From DATAZK01 sp963731205 (GTDB taxonomy: Bacteria > Actinomycetota > Actinomycetes > Frankiales > Frankiaceae), in contig CAVSUJ010000002.1 of assembly GCA_963731205.1 (NCBI GenBank), forward strand, positions 496,001 to 560,000: DNA of 64,000 nt, in the 5' to 3' direction. Made by a program: the position numbers and the translations under genes. The notes beneath the pieces were generated by a model. The model was not told the origin of the DNA and did no database searches. It saw only the letters and a list, made by a program, of their open reading frames with translations. How positions within the stretch are numbered: the first letter of the stretch is position 1; each line of letters starts with the position of its first letter. Shown one piece after another: positions 19,413 to 28,197 of this stretch.

Positions 19413-20366
19413 TTAGACGCGGCGCGCGGCGATCCGTTCGGCGGTGGGCCAGCGGACGTCCGTCGCCCAGCCGAGTTTCTCGCAGACCCTGATGAAGCCG
19501 GCGGCGATGTCCAGCTGATGACGGTCGACGCCGTGACGCGCGCAGGTCGGTTCGGCGTGATGAAGGTTGTGCCAGCTGTCGCCCATCGAGAGCACGGCGA
19601 GCGGCCACAGGTTGGTGGCGCGGTCGGAGCGGCGCAGCTTGAAAGGCCGGCTGCCGTAGAGGTGACAGAGCGAATTGACGCTCCAGGTGACGTGATGCAG
19701 CAGGAAGATGCGCACCAGGCCGCCCCAGAGCAGCGCCGTGAGCGCGCCGTGCGCCGTGCCGGTGAGCAGGTAACCGAGCAGGGTGGGCAACCCGAGCGAG
19801 AGCAGGCACAGCAGCGGGAAGGCCCGGTCGATCGCGGCCATCATCGGCTCGGCTTTGAGATCGGGCGCGTACTGCTCGACCGAGGTCGAATCGGCCCGGA
19901 ACAGCCAGCCCATATGCGCATGAACCACTCCGCGGACACGACCGACGAGGCCGCCGCCGTACTCGTACGGCGAGTGCGGATCGCCCGGCTGGTCGGAGAA
20001 GGCGTGGTGGCGGCGATGCGCGGCGATCCAGCTGATGACACCACCCTCGAACGCCATGCTCCCGGCGATGGCGAGAGAGGCGCGCAACACCGGGGAGGCG
20101 GTGAAGCTGCGATGGGTGTGCAACCGATGAAAGCCGGCGGTGATCCCCATCGCGGTGATCAGGTAGAAGACCGCCAGCAGCCCGAGATTGATGGCCGTCA
20201 CGCTGCTGTGCAGCACCGCGGTGCACACCACGACCACCCCGACGACCGGCAGGCCCACCACGAGCAGTGTCACGATCAGCGGTAAGAGGCCGAGCCGGCC
20301 GCGCTCCCCCGTGTCGAAGGGGGCGGTGTCGTACGCAGGCGGCACGGCAAGAAGAGCTGACGACAC
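19413..20366 (-). CDS. Fatty acid (acyl-CoA) delta-9-type desaturase
   Basis: The 317-residue integral membrane protein has the three histidine boxes of the diiron acyl desaturases: HRLHTHR, HRRHH and HNLHH, separated by hydrophobic segments. It introduces a cis double bond into a fatty acyl chain (usually stearoyl- or palmitoyl-CoA) in the cytoplasmic membrane, with electrons from a separate reductase. No reductase gene is adjacent. The 196 bp between it and the divergent aldo-keto reductase gene (20367-20562) should carry both promoters; I see no clear operator there. Confidence 0.9.
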   Translation of the reverse strand: MSSALLAVPPAYDTAPFDTGERGRLGLLPLIVTLLVVGLPVVGVVVVCTAVLHSSVTAINLGLLAVFYLITAMGITAGFHRLHTHRSFTASPVLRASLAIAGSMAFEGGVISWIAAHRRHHAFSDQPGDPHSPYEYGGGLVGRVRGVVHAHMGWLFRADSTSVEQYAPDLKAEPMMAAIDRAFPLLCLLSLGLPTLLGYLLTGTAHGALTALLWGGLVRIFLLHHVTWSVNSLCHLYGSRPFKLRRSDRATNLWPLAVLSMGDSWHNLHHAEPTCARHGVDRHQLDIAAGFIRVCEKLGWATDVRWPTAERIAARRV

Positions 20367-20562
20367 GGATGCTCCGGGTGGTCGACGGGATGGAACGGCA
20401 TCGAACGTCGACGGGCCGGGGACCTGCCGCTTGCGTACCTAACCCCTGGTATCGCGTAGCGGGTCAGCTCTTACGCGCCAGAGCGTACGCGGTGACTGTA
20501 GGAATCGGCTGTGAATGACCCGCCCTTGAGGTCAGCCCGGCCGCGTCAGGTAAGACAAGGTC

Positions 20563-21606
20563 GTGAAAATGCGAACGCTCGGCCGGACCGGCGTCAAGGT
20601 CAGCCCCCTCTGCCTCGGCGCCATGATGTTCGGCGAGTGGGGCAATCAGGACCACGACGACTCGGTGCGCATCATTCACCGCGCGCTGGACGCCGGGATC
20701 AACTTCATCGACACCGCCGACGTCTACTCGGCCGGCGAGTCGGAGGAGATCGTCGCCAAGGCGCTGCGCGGGCGACGGGACAGCGTCGTGCTCGCGACCA
20801 AGGCCGTCTCCCCCATGGGACGCGAGCCGAACCGCTCGGGAGCGTCGCGGCGATGGGTGACGATGGAGGTCGAGAACAGCCTGCGCCGGCTCGGCACCGA
20901 CTGGATCGACCTCTACCAGATGCACCGGCCCGATCCCACGACCGACATCGACGAGACGCTCGGCGCGCTCACCGATCTGGTCTCGGCCGGCAAGATCCGT
21001 TACCTCGGCAGCTCGACCTACCCGGCGTCCGACATCGTCGAAGCGCAGTGGGTGGCCGAGAAGCGCGGTCGCGAGCGGTTTGTCTGCGAGCAGCCGCCGT
21101 ATTCGATCCTGGTGCGCGCGATCGAGACCGAGATCCTGCCCGTTTGCCAGAAGTACGGCATGGCGGTCATTCCGTGGAGCCCGCTCGCCGGTGGCTGGCT
21201 GACGGGCCTGTTCCGCAAGGGTCAGGGCGTGCCCAAGACCAACCGCACGACCCGCGCTCCAAGCCGTTACGACCTGAACAACCCCGAGGTGCAGCTGCGG
21301 CTCGAGGCCGTCGAGCAATTGGCCCTGCTGGCCGAGGAATCAGGCCTGTCGCTCATCACGATGTCGCTCGCCTTCCTGCTCGCACATCCGGCGGTGACGG
21401 CGCCGATCATCGGACCGCGCACCATGAAGCAGCTCGAGGATCAGCTCGAGGCCGCCGACGTGACGCTGTCGTGGGACGTGCTCGACCGCATCGACGCGAT
21501 CGTGCCGCCGGGAACGACCGTCAGCCGTGATGACGCGGGGTGGACCCCACCCGTGCTGAAAGATCCGAGCCTGCGCCGGCGCGTCAGGCCTGCCCCGACT
21601 TCCTGA
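20563..21606 (+). CDS. Aldo-keto reductase
   Basis: The 347-residue (beta/alpha)8 NADPH-dependent reductase has an N-terminal MRTLGRTGVKVSPLCLG, an INFIDTADVYSAGESEE segment with the catalytic Asp and Tyr, a LATKA Lys strand, and a YQMHRPDP segment with the catalytic His. It belongs to the YajO/Tas-like group that reduces aldehydes and ketones. GTG 20563 and ATG 20569 are both possible; the AAGG at 20557 is better spaced for the ATG. It is divergent from the desaturase and is followed closely by the convergent sulfatase gene. Confidence 0.88.
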   Translation: MKMRTLGRTGVKVSPLCLGAMMFGEWGNQDHDDSVRIIHRALDAGINFIDTADVYSAGESEEIVAKALRGRRDSVVLATKAVSPMGREPNRSGASRRWVTMEVENSLRRLGTDWIDLYQMHRPDPTTDIDETLGALTDLVSAGKIRYLGSSTYPASDIVEAQWVAEKRGRERFVCEQPPYSILVRAIETEILPVCQKYGMAVIPWSPLAGGWLTGLFRKGQGVPKTNRTTRAPSRYDLNNPEVQLRLEAVEQLALLAEESGLSLITMSLAFLLAHPAVTAPIIGPRTMKQLEDQLEAADVTLSWDVLDRIDAIVPPGTTVSRDDAGWTPPVLKDPSLRRRVRPAPTS

Positions 21607-21630
21607 CGTCGATCACGGGAACTCGCCGCG

Positions 21631-23178
21631 TCACTGCGGCGCAGCGGCCGTCCAGCAACTGCTCTCGGTGTGGCAGTTGGCCAGCGCGTTCAGGATCGAA
21701 TGCAGCTCGGTGCGCTGAGCGGCCGTCAGCGTCGCGGCGATGTTGTCGATCTCGTACGGATCCTTGCTGATGTCGTAGTACTCGATCTCGTGCTGGCGAT
21801 CGGCGTACTCCACGTAGACCGCTTCGACCGGCCCGGGGAAACCGTTCAGGTGGCGGGCCGAGATGCGGATCGCCTCATACGTCGTCGGGTTGCTTCCGCC
21901 GTTCTCGAAATCCGGGTCGGCGGGGTCGTTGTTGTCGCCATGGTGCTCGACGAGCGCGACCGTCGGCCACGTGGGTGTGGTCGCGGCGGGATGCAGCAAC
22001 GGCACCAGGCTGTGACCGTCGACGGGCGAGTCAGGCGTCGCTCCCGCGAGCTGAACGAATGTCGGGTAGAGGTCGTCGTTCTGCGCAACCTGGGAGACGA
22101 CGCGGCCCTTCGGCACGCCCGGCCCGGCCACGATCAGCGGCACGTGGATGTCGGTGTCGAACGCGGTCTGCTTGCCCCGGTTCAGCCGGTGCTGGCCGAG
22201 GTGATAGCCGTTGTCCGAGCTGAAGACGATGTAGGTGTTCTTCGTCAGGTGCTCGGCCGCCAGCGTGGCCTCGGTGTCGGCAAGGAGCTTGTCGACCGAC
22301 TCGACGGACTGCGCGCGCTTGCGATAGATGCTGTCCAGATTCGCGACCTGCTTGGGACCGATCTTCTTGCGCTGACCGAGCCAGGCGGGCGGATTGACGT
22401 TGTCGGTGTTGAACGACGGGTCGCGCGGCTCGGTCAGCCCGGGGAAGTCATTGGCGTTGCGCGGGGCCGGCGTGAAGGGCTGATGCGGTGCAAAGGTCGC
22501 CACTTCGATCGCGAACGGTTTGCCCGCTGAACGTTTGATGAACGATTGGGCGTCGTTGTTGAGCACGTCGACCCCGTAGTTCTGCGGACCGGTGTACTTG
22601 TGAAAGGCGCCGTTGTCATTGAGGAAATAGTTGAATTCGCCGTAGCCCGTGCTGTTGCTGACGTGCCAGTCCGACCATCCCGGCGGCACCGGCGCGGTCC
22701 GCTTGTTCAACGGGTCGCCGTAGCCGTTGAGGTACTTGCCGAGCATCGACGTCTGGTAGCCCACCGACTGCAGCGCCACCGCGTACGTCTTGTGGTCCAG
22801 ACCCTCGGTCTGAAATTTCGCGAAACCGCCGTCCGGTGCCATGTTGGTCGTGACCTTGGTGTCGTGCGGGAAGAGCCCGGTGAAGATCGTCGATCGCGAG
22901 GGACAGCACAGCGAGTCGGCGACGAAATAGTGGTTGAACGTCTCGCCCTGCTTCTCCAATGCCGTGATGTGCGGCGCGATCTGGGGCGTGAGCAGATTCC
23001 ACGACAGGTCGTCGGTCAGGATGAAGACGATGTTCGGGTGAGCCGGTCCTGAGGTGGCAGACGTCGGCGGTCCCGACGGTTTCGCAGCCGTGGAGCTGTT
23101 GCTGCAGGCGGCGAGTAACACCGCGATCAGGATGATGGCGAGAAGGCCTGATCGGGTCGCAGGCGCAGGGCGACGCAT
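21631..23178 (-). CDS. Lipoprotein sulfatase (arylsulfatase family)
   Basis: The 515-residue protein begins with a lipoprotein signal (hydrophobic stretch, LLAAC with Cys25), so it is anchored outside the membrane. The sulfatase signature C91-C-P-S-R95 supplies the cysteine that is converted to formylglycine. Asp56/Asp57 in ILTDDLSW and the later SSDNGYHLGQH stretch give the Ca ligands. It hydrolyses sulfate esters, so it may release sulfate from organic sources. ATG 23178 starts the signal peptide; the longer open frame to 23346 is not family-like. It lies 22 bp after the SRPBCC remnant. Confidence 0.9.
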   Translation of the reverse strand: MRRPAPATRSGLLAIILIAVLLAACSNSSTAAKPSGPPTSATSGPAHPNIVFILTDDLSWNLLTPQIAPHITALEKQGETFNHYFVADSLCCPSRSTIFTGLFPHDTKVTTNMAPDGGFAKFQTEGLDHKTYAVALQSVGYQTSMLGKYLNGYGDPLNKRTAPVPPGWSDWHVSNSTGYGEFNYFLNDNGAFHKYTGPQNYGVDVLNNDAQSFIKRSAGKPFAIEVATFAPHQPFTPAPRNANDFPGLTEPRDPSFNTDNVNPPAWLGQRKKIGPKQVANLDSIYRKRAQSVESVDKLLADTEATLAAEHLTKNTYIVFSSDNGYHLGQHRLNRGKQTAFDTDIHVPLIVAGPGVPKGRVVSQVAQNDDLYPTFVQLAGATPDSPVDGHSLVPLLHPAATTPTWPTVALVEHHGDNNDPADPDFENGGSNPTTYEAIRISARHLNGFPGPVEAVYVEYADRQHEIEYYDISKDPYEIDNIAATLTAAQRTELHSILNALANCHTESSCWTAAAPQ

Positions 23179-23200
23179 CCCCCGAGTTTGAACGATGAAC

Positions 23201-23464
23201 TCAAGGGACGCGTCGGCCGGACTCCACGAGCTTGGCCAGCTTCTGGCTTGCCATCCGGAAGCCCGTCTCGTTGTCGGCGACGGGAACGACGTCGGGGACT
23301 GCCTCTTGCAGCAGCACCACATCGGTGCCGCCGTCGGCATCAGCAAGAGTGGCGTCGAATTCGTGAATGTGCGTGCTCATCCCGTCGGGCACTCGCCAAC
23401 GAGCAATGGCGGCTGCGTCCGTTAGCGCCCGATAAACGGCTTCCCGCGGTGCTTTGATGTGCAC
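23201..23464 (-). pseudogene. SRPBCC/AHSA1-like gene with an internal in-frame deletion
   Basis: The 87-residue frame starts at GTG 23464 with AAAGG 5 nt upstream. Its first part (HIKAPREAVYRALTDAAAIA, then WRVPDGMSTHIHEFDA) is the usual N-terminus of activator-of-Hsp90-type SRPBCC proteins. Its second part (LADADGGTDVVLL...VADNETGFRMASQKLAKLVE) is the usual C-terminus. The middle 60-70 residues expected between them are missing, but the frame is kept. It could be a decayed gene or a short protein that lost the cavity. It is in the same direction as the sulfatase. Confidence 0.6.
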
Positions 23465-23594
23465 CGCGACCTTTGTCGAATACGCGCGCCCAACGTATCC
23501 CCAAAGCTATTGCCCGCCCATGGAGCTGATGCCAAGGTGTGTCCCGATGAGCCCGGGTGTCATCGGAAGGAACGGTCCGACGAAGGGAGTCCCA

Positions 23595-23870
23595 TTGCTT
23601 TTCCTCACTGCCTACCAACTCCGTCCAGGCTTGACCAAGGCGGACACCGCAGCCCTCATGACCGTGTTCGGAGAACGCGGCCCGGAGGAGGGCGAGGTCG
23701 CCCACTACGTCAAGGCCGACGCCACCGGCGGTTTGGTCCTGATCGAGCAGGACGACCCCGTCAAGGTGTACGAGTCGGCCCTTGCTTACAGCGAATGGCT
23801 CGAGTTCGAGGTGACGCCGCTGCTGAAGATCGATGACGCCGTGGGGCCGATCGCCGCCTATCTCGGCTGA
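23595..23870 (+). CDS. Small DUF3303-like protein
   Basis: The 91-residue protein starts LLFLTAYQLRPGLTKADTAAL and ends PLLKIDDAVGPIAAYLG, which resembles the DUF3303 (ferredoxin-like dimer) family of unknown function. TTG 23595 is chosen because AAGGGAG lies 5 nt before it; the open frame back to 23454 overlaps the SRPBCC remnant on the other strand and is not similar to anything. There are no metal or catalytic motifs. The next gene follows after 28 bp. Confidence 0.65.
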   Translation: MLFLTAYQLRPGLTKADTAALMTVFGERGPEEGEVAHYVKADATGGLVLIEQDDPVKVYESALAYSEWLEFEVTPLLKIDDAVGPIAAYLG

Positions 23871-23898
23871 CGCTGCTGGGGCGTCCTAGGCTCGGGCG

Positions 23899-24324
23899 AT
23901 GAGTCCTCGGCCGAGCCGCCGGGCAACGGTGGCTGATGTCCACTCGCTGGCGCAGGCGATGCCGCATGTCACCGTCTACCCCGGCACCGAGGACAGGCCC
24001 GTCTACCAGGTCGGCGGAAAGTCGTTCATTTTCTTCAGGAATCCACGTCCTGATGCCTTCGACCCGGACACCGGGGAGCGGTATCCGGACGTCATCGTCT
24101 TCTGGGTGCCGTCGGAGGCGGACAAGCAGGCGTTGGTGACCGACGAGAGCTCACCGTTCTTCACCACCCCGCACTTCAACGGCCACCTCTCGGTGCTGCT
24201 GCGCGCGTCACAACTGCGTCAGCTGACCCGGGACGAGCTCGCCGAGGTCGTTCAGGACGCCTGGCTCTCCCGGGCCTCGCCCCGCCGCGCCAAAGTGTGG
24301 CTCGAGGCCCACGGCCTGACCTGA
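23899..24324 (+). CDS. MmcQ/YjbR-like DNA-binding-fold protein
   Basis: The 141-residue protein has the look of the MmcQ/YjbR fold (DUF419): SLAQAMPHVTVYPGTEDRPV, GKSFIFFRNPRP, then a C-terminal helix with DELAEVVQDAWLSRASPR. The family is small and cytoplasmic; members are called DNA-binding by fold similarity but have no proven role. It follows the DUF3303-like gene and is convergent with the aldehyde dehydrogenase gene, 10 bp away. Confidence 0.7.
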   Translation: MSPRPSRRATVADVHSLAQAMPHVTVYPGTEDRPVYQVGGKSFIFFRNPRPDAFDPDTGERYPDVIVFWVPSEADKQALVTDESSPFFTTPHFNGHLSVLLRASQLRQLTRDELAEVVQDAWLSRASPRRAKVWLEAHGLT

Positions 24325-24334
24325 GCCGGCCGGA

Positions 24335-25822
24335 TCAGCCCGCGCTTCCCGGTGCGCTCTCCAGGATCACGGTCTTGGTCTCCAGGTAAGGGAGCAACCC
24401 TTCGCGGCCACCCTCGCGGCCCATGCCGGACTGCTTGAACCCGCCGAAGGCGATGCCGAAGTCGGTGCGGAAGCTGTTGTGCCCGACGGTGCCGGAACGC
24501 AGCTGGCCGGCGACCTGACGAGCCCGGTCGACATCAGCGGTGAACACCGAGGCGTTCAGGCCGTAGATGGTGTCGTTGGCGATCCGCACCGCCTGCTTCT
24601 CGTCGTCCGCGGGGATGACGCTCAGCACCGGGCCGAAGATCTCCTCGCGGGCAATGGTCGAGGAGTTGCTGACGTTGGAGAAGACGGTCGGCTCGATGTA
24701 GTAGCCGCGCTCGAGGTGCTTGGGACGCCCGCCGCCGGTGACGAGCTTGGCGCCCTCGTCGACGCCCTGGGCGATGAAGCCCTCGACCCGGTCACGCTGG
24801 CGGGACATGGCAAGCGGGCCCATCTGCGTCTCGGGGTCGAACGGGTCGCCGACCTTCACCTGGGAGAACATGCCGGCCAGGGTTTCGACGAATTCGTCGT
24901 GCCGGTTGCGGCTGACGACGAGCCGGGTCAGGGACGAGCAGACCTGGCCTGAAAGGAAGCATTCGGCGCCGGCAATCGTCATCGCCGCCTGCGTGAGGTC
25001 GGCGTCGTCGAGGATGACCGCTGCCGACTTGCCGCCGAGTTCGAGCGTGTAGCGGGCGATCCGCTCGCCGCAGATCGACGCGATGCGCCGACCGGCCGCG
25101 GTGGATCCGGTGAAGGCGATCTTGTCGACGCGGGGGTCACGCACCAGCAGTTCAGATACCTCGCGATCGGCCGTCAGCACATTGAAGACGCCCGGCGGGA
25201 GGCCCGCAGCTTCGGCGGCTTCGGCCAGCACATAGGCCGAACCCGGCGCTTCCGGAGACGCCTTCAGGATGACGGTGCAGCCGGCCAGGAACGCCGGAGC
25301 GATCTTGTAGATGGCAAGGGAGAGCGGCGCGTTCCACGGGATGATGGCGCCGACGACGCCGACCGGCTCGCGTACCAGGAGGCCGTAGCCGCCGCCGCTC
25401 GACGGGTCGGCCGGCTCCTCGAAGGCGAACGTGTCAGCCATGCCCGCGTAGTAGTCGATGGCCATCGAGGCGCCGAAGCTGGCCGGGCCGGCCACCTTCG
25501 CGAGCACTCCCGACTCGCGCGGCCACAGGTCGGCGAGGACCTCGACGCGCGCCTGCAATTCCTTCGACAGCGCACGCATGTAACCGGCGCGCTCGGCGTG
25601 GCTCATCCGGGGCCACGGGCCCTCGTCGAACGCCTGCTTCGCGGCCGCGATCGCCCGGTCCATGTCGGCGGCCTGGGCCTCCGCGATGCTGAAGTAGAGC
25701 TCCTCGCTGGCCGAGTCGATCACGTCGATCATCGAGTTCGACGAGGGCTGCACCCATTCCCCGCCGATGAAGAAGCGGTCGGCATTCTGCAGCGGCGAGC
25801 GAGTCTCGTTTGCCAGGGTCAT
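24335..25822 (-). CDS. NAD(P)-dependent aldehyde dehydrogenase
   Basis: The 495-residue protein has PWNAPL in the cofactor fold, FTGSTAAGRRI, the general-base Glu in LELGGKSA, and the catalytic Cys in GQVCSSLTR. The length is normal. It oxidises an aldehyde to the acid, or may act on a semialdehyde. ATG 25822 has GGGAG 6 nt before it; the earlier ATGs at 25834 and 25867 are less well placed. It lies downstream of the UGA-containing redoxin on the same strand, 116 bp apart, and could share its transcript. Confidence 0.9.
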   Translation of the reverse strand: MTLANETRSPLQNADRFFIGGEWVQPSSNSMIDVIDSASEELYFSIAEAQAADMDRAIAAAKQAFDEGPWPRMSHAERAGYMRALSKELQARVEVLADLWPRESGVLAKVAGPASFGASMAIDYYAGMADTFAFEEPADPSSGGGYGLLVREPVGVVGAIIPWNAPLSLAIYKIAPAFLAGCTVILKASPEAPGSAYVLAEAAEAAGLPPGVFNVLTADREVSELLVRDPRVDKIAFTGSTAAGRRIASICGERIARYTLELGGKSAAVILDDADLTQAAMTIAGAECFLSGQVCSSLTRLVVSRNRHDEFVETLAGMFSQVKVGDPFDPETQMGPLAMSRQRDRVEGFIAQGVDEGAKLVTGGGRPKHLERGYYIEPTVFSNVSNSSTIAREEIFGPVLSVIPADDEKQAVRIANDTIYGLNASVFTADVDRARQVAGQLRSGTVGHNSFRTDFGIAFGGFKQSGMGREGGREGLLPYLETKTVILESAPGSAG

Positions 25823-25938
25823 CGTTGCTCCCATCGTGGCGCCAAGCCCTCGACGCGGACCACCCACAGCGAGGTCCTACGCATAATGGCACCCGGCCCT
25901 GAACGTGTCGCGGGCCGGGCCTGTGCCTACGCCATGCC

Positions 25939-27069
25939 CTAGAACGTCTTCGGGTAGTACTCACCCTCGTCGAGCAGCGCGACGTCGGAGAAGAAGTCCG
26001 ACGTGAAAGGCCAATCACCCTCCTCGCCCTCGACCGGCGCCTGCGCGAAGCGGCCGAAGTCGCCGCCGACGCGCTCGTTGCCGACGAGCGACCACGCCTG
26101 CCGCTTGTAGGTCCAATTGGCCGGCTGCAGCCGATGGGATTCGTTGAAATGGGCAATGGCCCGGTCACGCCTTCCGGCTCGCCACAGATGGTTGGCAAGC
26201 TCGAAGTGCGCCGCTCCCTCCGACATGCCCGGCGAGCGCTCCTGCGAGCGCGCTACCACCTGCTCCGGGGTGAGGGCGTACACGCTCTCTGGCCCCTTGG
26301 CCACCCAGTCGCGTATCGCGTCGGGATAGGCCCGGCGGTCCTGTCCCGCGGCGATGCCGGCGAGGCCACGGCTTGCCTTCGGTGCCTGCGGGGCGGTCTG
26401 GGCGCGGCCGAGCTTGGGGATCGAGCTGAGCATGTTGCGCGGCATCTCGTGCTGCCCACCGGGCCAGCCCGGCTCCGCCGGACGCACGATGATCCCGGCC
26501 TCGTCGATCCAGACGACGTTGGGAATGTTGACGACGCCGAAGAGCGCGTCCATCCGGTGCGTCGGGTCGAGCAGCGAGGGATGCTCCGGGTGAGCCGCTT
26601 CGATGTAGGGCCGCGACGCCGCTGAGTCGGAATCGGCATCGCTCAGTTCCAGCGAGACAGAGACGACCTCGAGGCCGGCGGGGTGAAGCTCACTGCGCAG
26701 CGCCTGCCACCCGGGCAGGTCGAAGGCGCAGCCTCAATAAGGTGCCCAGGCGACGAGGACCACCTTCTGGCCGCGTAGCGAGGAGAGCCGGAATTCCTGG
26801 CCCTCGAGGTCGTCGAGCACCAGCTCCGGCGCCTCGGCGCTCACCAGCGCGCGGCCACCCAGCGACTCCGGTCCGATCGCCCACAGCCCGGCCTCGCGGT
26901 CAGCCACCACGGCCATCCCCAACCGGTCGGCCGTCGCCATCAGATCGAACTCGCCGGCAGTCTCCAGCGGCACGCAAACGTCGGCCTTGCAGGCACCCTG
27001 GGGTTTGATCTCCCACCCGGTGGCGGCGGCGAATTCCTGCGGATCGACCTGCAGCGAATGGGTGATCAC
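25939..27069 (-). CDS. Probable selenoprotein: redoxin/TlpA-like protein with in-frame UGA (Sec) and a TPR-like tail
   Basis: Read through one TGA (26734-26736), the frame gives 376 residues from GTG 27069. Residues about 85-230 form a thioredoxin/AhpC-TSA-type domain (LDDLEGQEFRLSSLRGQKVV, then VAWAPY-U-GC, later HPSLLDPTHRMDALFGVVNIP). The UGA is residue 112, exactly where family members carry the first Cys of the WAxxCGC redox motif, with Cys114 behind it. After the UGA the frame continues in phase with full family similarity, so a normal stop is unlikely. A SECIS-like hairpin follows the UGA. Residues about 284-325 look like a TPR repeat. Without recoding, only an inactive 111-residue piece would be made. 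The start may be leaderless (TACTGT, 6 nt, GTG). It is divergent from the SDR at 27151. Confidence 0.85.
26700..26736 (-). promoter_or_regulatory. UGA codon with bacterial SECIS-like hairpin
   Basis: Directly after the UGA, the RNA can form CCUGCC-CGGGU-GGCAGG (26719 to 26703), a 6-bp stem with a 5-nt loop. The lower GCG/CGC or GCGCC/GGCGC pairs extend it. The loop guanines begin 22 nt after the UGA, inside the 16-37 nt range reported for bacterial SECIS elements, which need a G in the apical loop for SelB binding. The same bases encode conserved redoxin residues, as expected of a coding-region SECIS. Function needs SelB and tRNA-Sec, which are not in this window. Confidence 0.7.
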
Positions 27070-27150
27070 CAGATAACAGTAACGTCAGTTGCTGCCCCGC
27101 ACATCAGCAGCGTGCAGCAACGAGCGTGCATGGAACGACAGGAGCAAGAC

Positions 27151-28068
27151 GTGACCACGTTGGACGGCAAAGTCGCCATCGTCACCGGAGCAGGCCGCGG
27201 CATCGGACGCGAGGAAGCACTCGCCCTCGCGGCGGAAGGAGCCCGGGTCGTCGTCAACGATCTCGGCGGAGACCGCCGCGGGGTCGGCAACGACAACACC
27301 CCGGCCCAGGAGACCGTCCAGCTCATCAAGGATGCTGGCGGCGAAGCGGTCGTCAACGGTGACGACGTCGCCACCTGGGACGGTGCGCAGAATCTGGTGA
27401 CGCAGGCGATCGAGGCGTTCGGACGGCTCGACGTGCTCGTGAACAATGCCGGGATCCTGCGTGACGCGATGAGCTTCAACACCACCGAGGACGACTGGGA
27501 CGCCGTCATCCGCGTCCACCTGAAGGGCCACTTCGCGCCGACGAAATTCGCCTCCGCCTACTGGCGTGAGCAGAGCAAGGCCGGCAATGGCGTCTCGGCC
27601 GCCATCATCAACACCAGCAGCGACAGCGGATTGTTCAGCAATGCGGGCCAGTCGGCGTACGACGCGGCCAAGGCGGGGATCGCGTCGCTCACGCTCTGCC
27701 TGGCACGCGAACTCGAGCGCTACGGCGTGCGGGTGAATGCGATCGCCCCCCGCGCGCGCACCCGGCTCACCGCGACGGTCGGCGTCACCGAGACCCCTGA
27801 CGGCGATGTGTTCGACGCGTTGTCTCCCGCCAATGTCGCGCCCGTCGTCGCGTGGCTCGCGGGGCCCGGTGCCGCCGGCGTCAATGGTCAGGTGTTCGCC
27901 GTCGGCGGGGGCACGGTCGTCTGGCTTTCGGGCTGGCACCAGACCGGCATTCTGCAGCAGGACAAGCAATGGACGGTCGACGACCTGGCTGCCCAGCAGG
28001 AGCAATTGTTCGGTGGAGGCAATAGCGGAACCCCGGCGATGATGATTCCTGGAATGAACTTCGGCTAG
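27151..28068 (+). CDS. SDR family oxidoreductase (MFE-like (3R)-hydroxyacyl-CoA dehydrogenase type)
   Basis: The 305-residue protein has TGAGRGIG, VNDLGG with a long loop after it (GVGNDNTPAQETVQ), NNAG, and YDAAK as the catalytic pair. The long loop and VVVNDLGGD resemble the dehydrogenase part of peroxisomal-type multifunctional enzyme 2, so a 3-hydroxyacyl-CoA is a likely substrate. GTG 27151 has GGAG 6 nt upstream, while ATG 27130 is an alternative. It is divergent from the UGA-containing redoxin; the 81-bp gap holds both promoters. A 129-bp gap follows (28069-28197) with a possible weak hairpin (CCCGAAA/TTTCGGG). Confidence 0.85.
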   Translation: MTTLDGKVAIVTGAGRGIGREEALALAAEGARVVVNDLGGDRRGVGNDNTPAQETVQLIKDAGGEAVVNGDDVATWDGAQNLVTQAIEAFGRLDVLVNNAGILRDAMSFNTTEDDWDAVIRVHLKGHFAPTKFASAYWREQSKAGNGVSAAIINTSSDSGLFSNAGQSAYDAAKAGIASLTLCLARELERYGVRVNAIAPRARTRLTATVGVTETPDGDVFDALSPANVAPVVAWLAGPGAAGVNGQVFAVGGGTVVWLSGWHQTGILQQDKQWTVDDLAAQQEQLFGGGNSGTPAMMIPGMNFG

Positions 28069-28197
28069 CCGCAAATCCGGCCTGCGGGCCCGAAAGCGCC
28101 TGCTGCATCAGCGGTTTCGGGTCGCAGGTTTTGATTCCGAAATAACGGGCCATATCCCCTTCGGGCTCAAAGCGGGCCTTTCGGGAGCGGGGTCCGC

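Noticed and set aside
20511..21530. Overlapping plus-strand frame on the aldo-keto reductase
   Set aside because: It is a +1-frame shadow, rich in Arg and Gly, while the reductase frame has all catalytic residues.
26734..26736. The TGA as a true stop separating two genes
   Set aside because: The downstream part has no start with a ribosome site before residue 173, continues the same fold in the same phase, and the TGA sits at the redox Cys codon with a SECIS-like hairpin.
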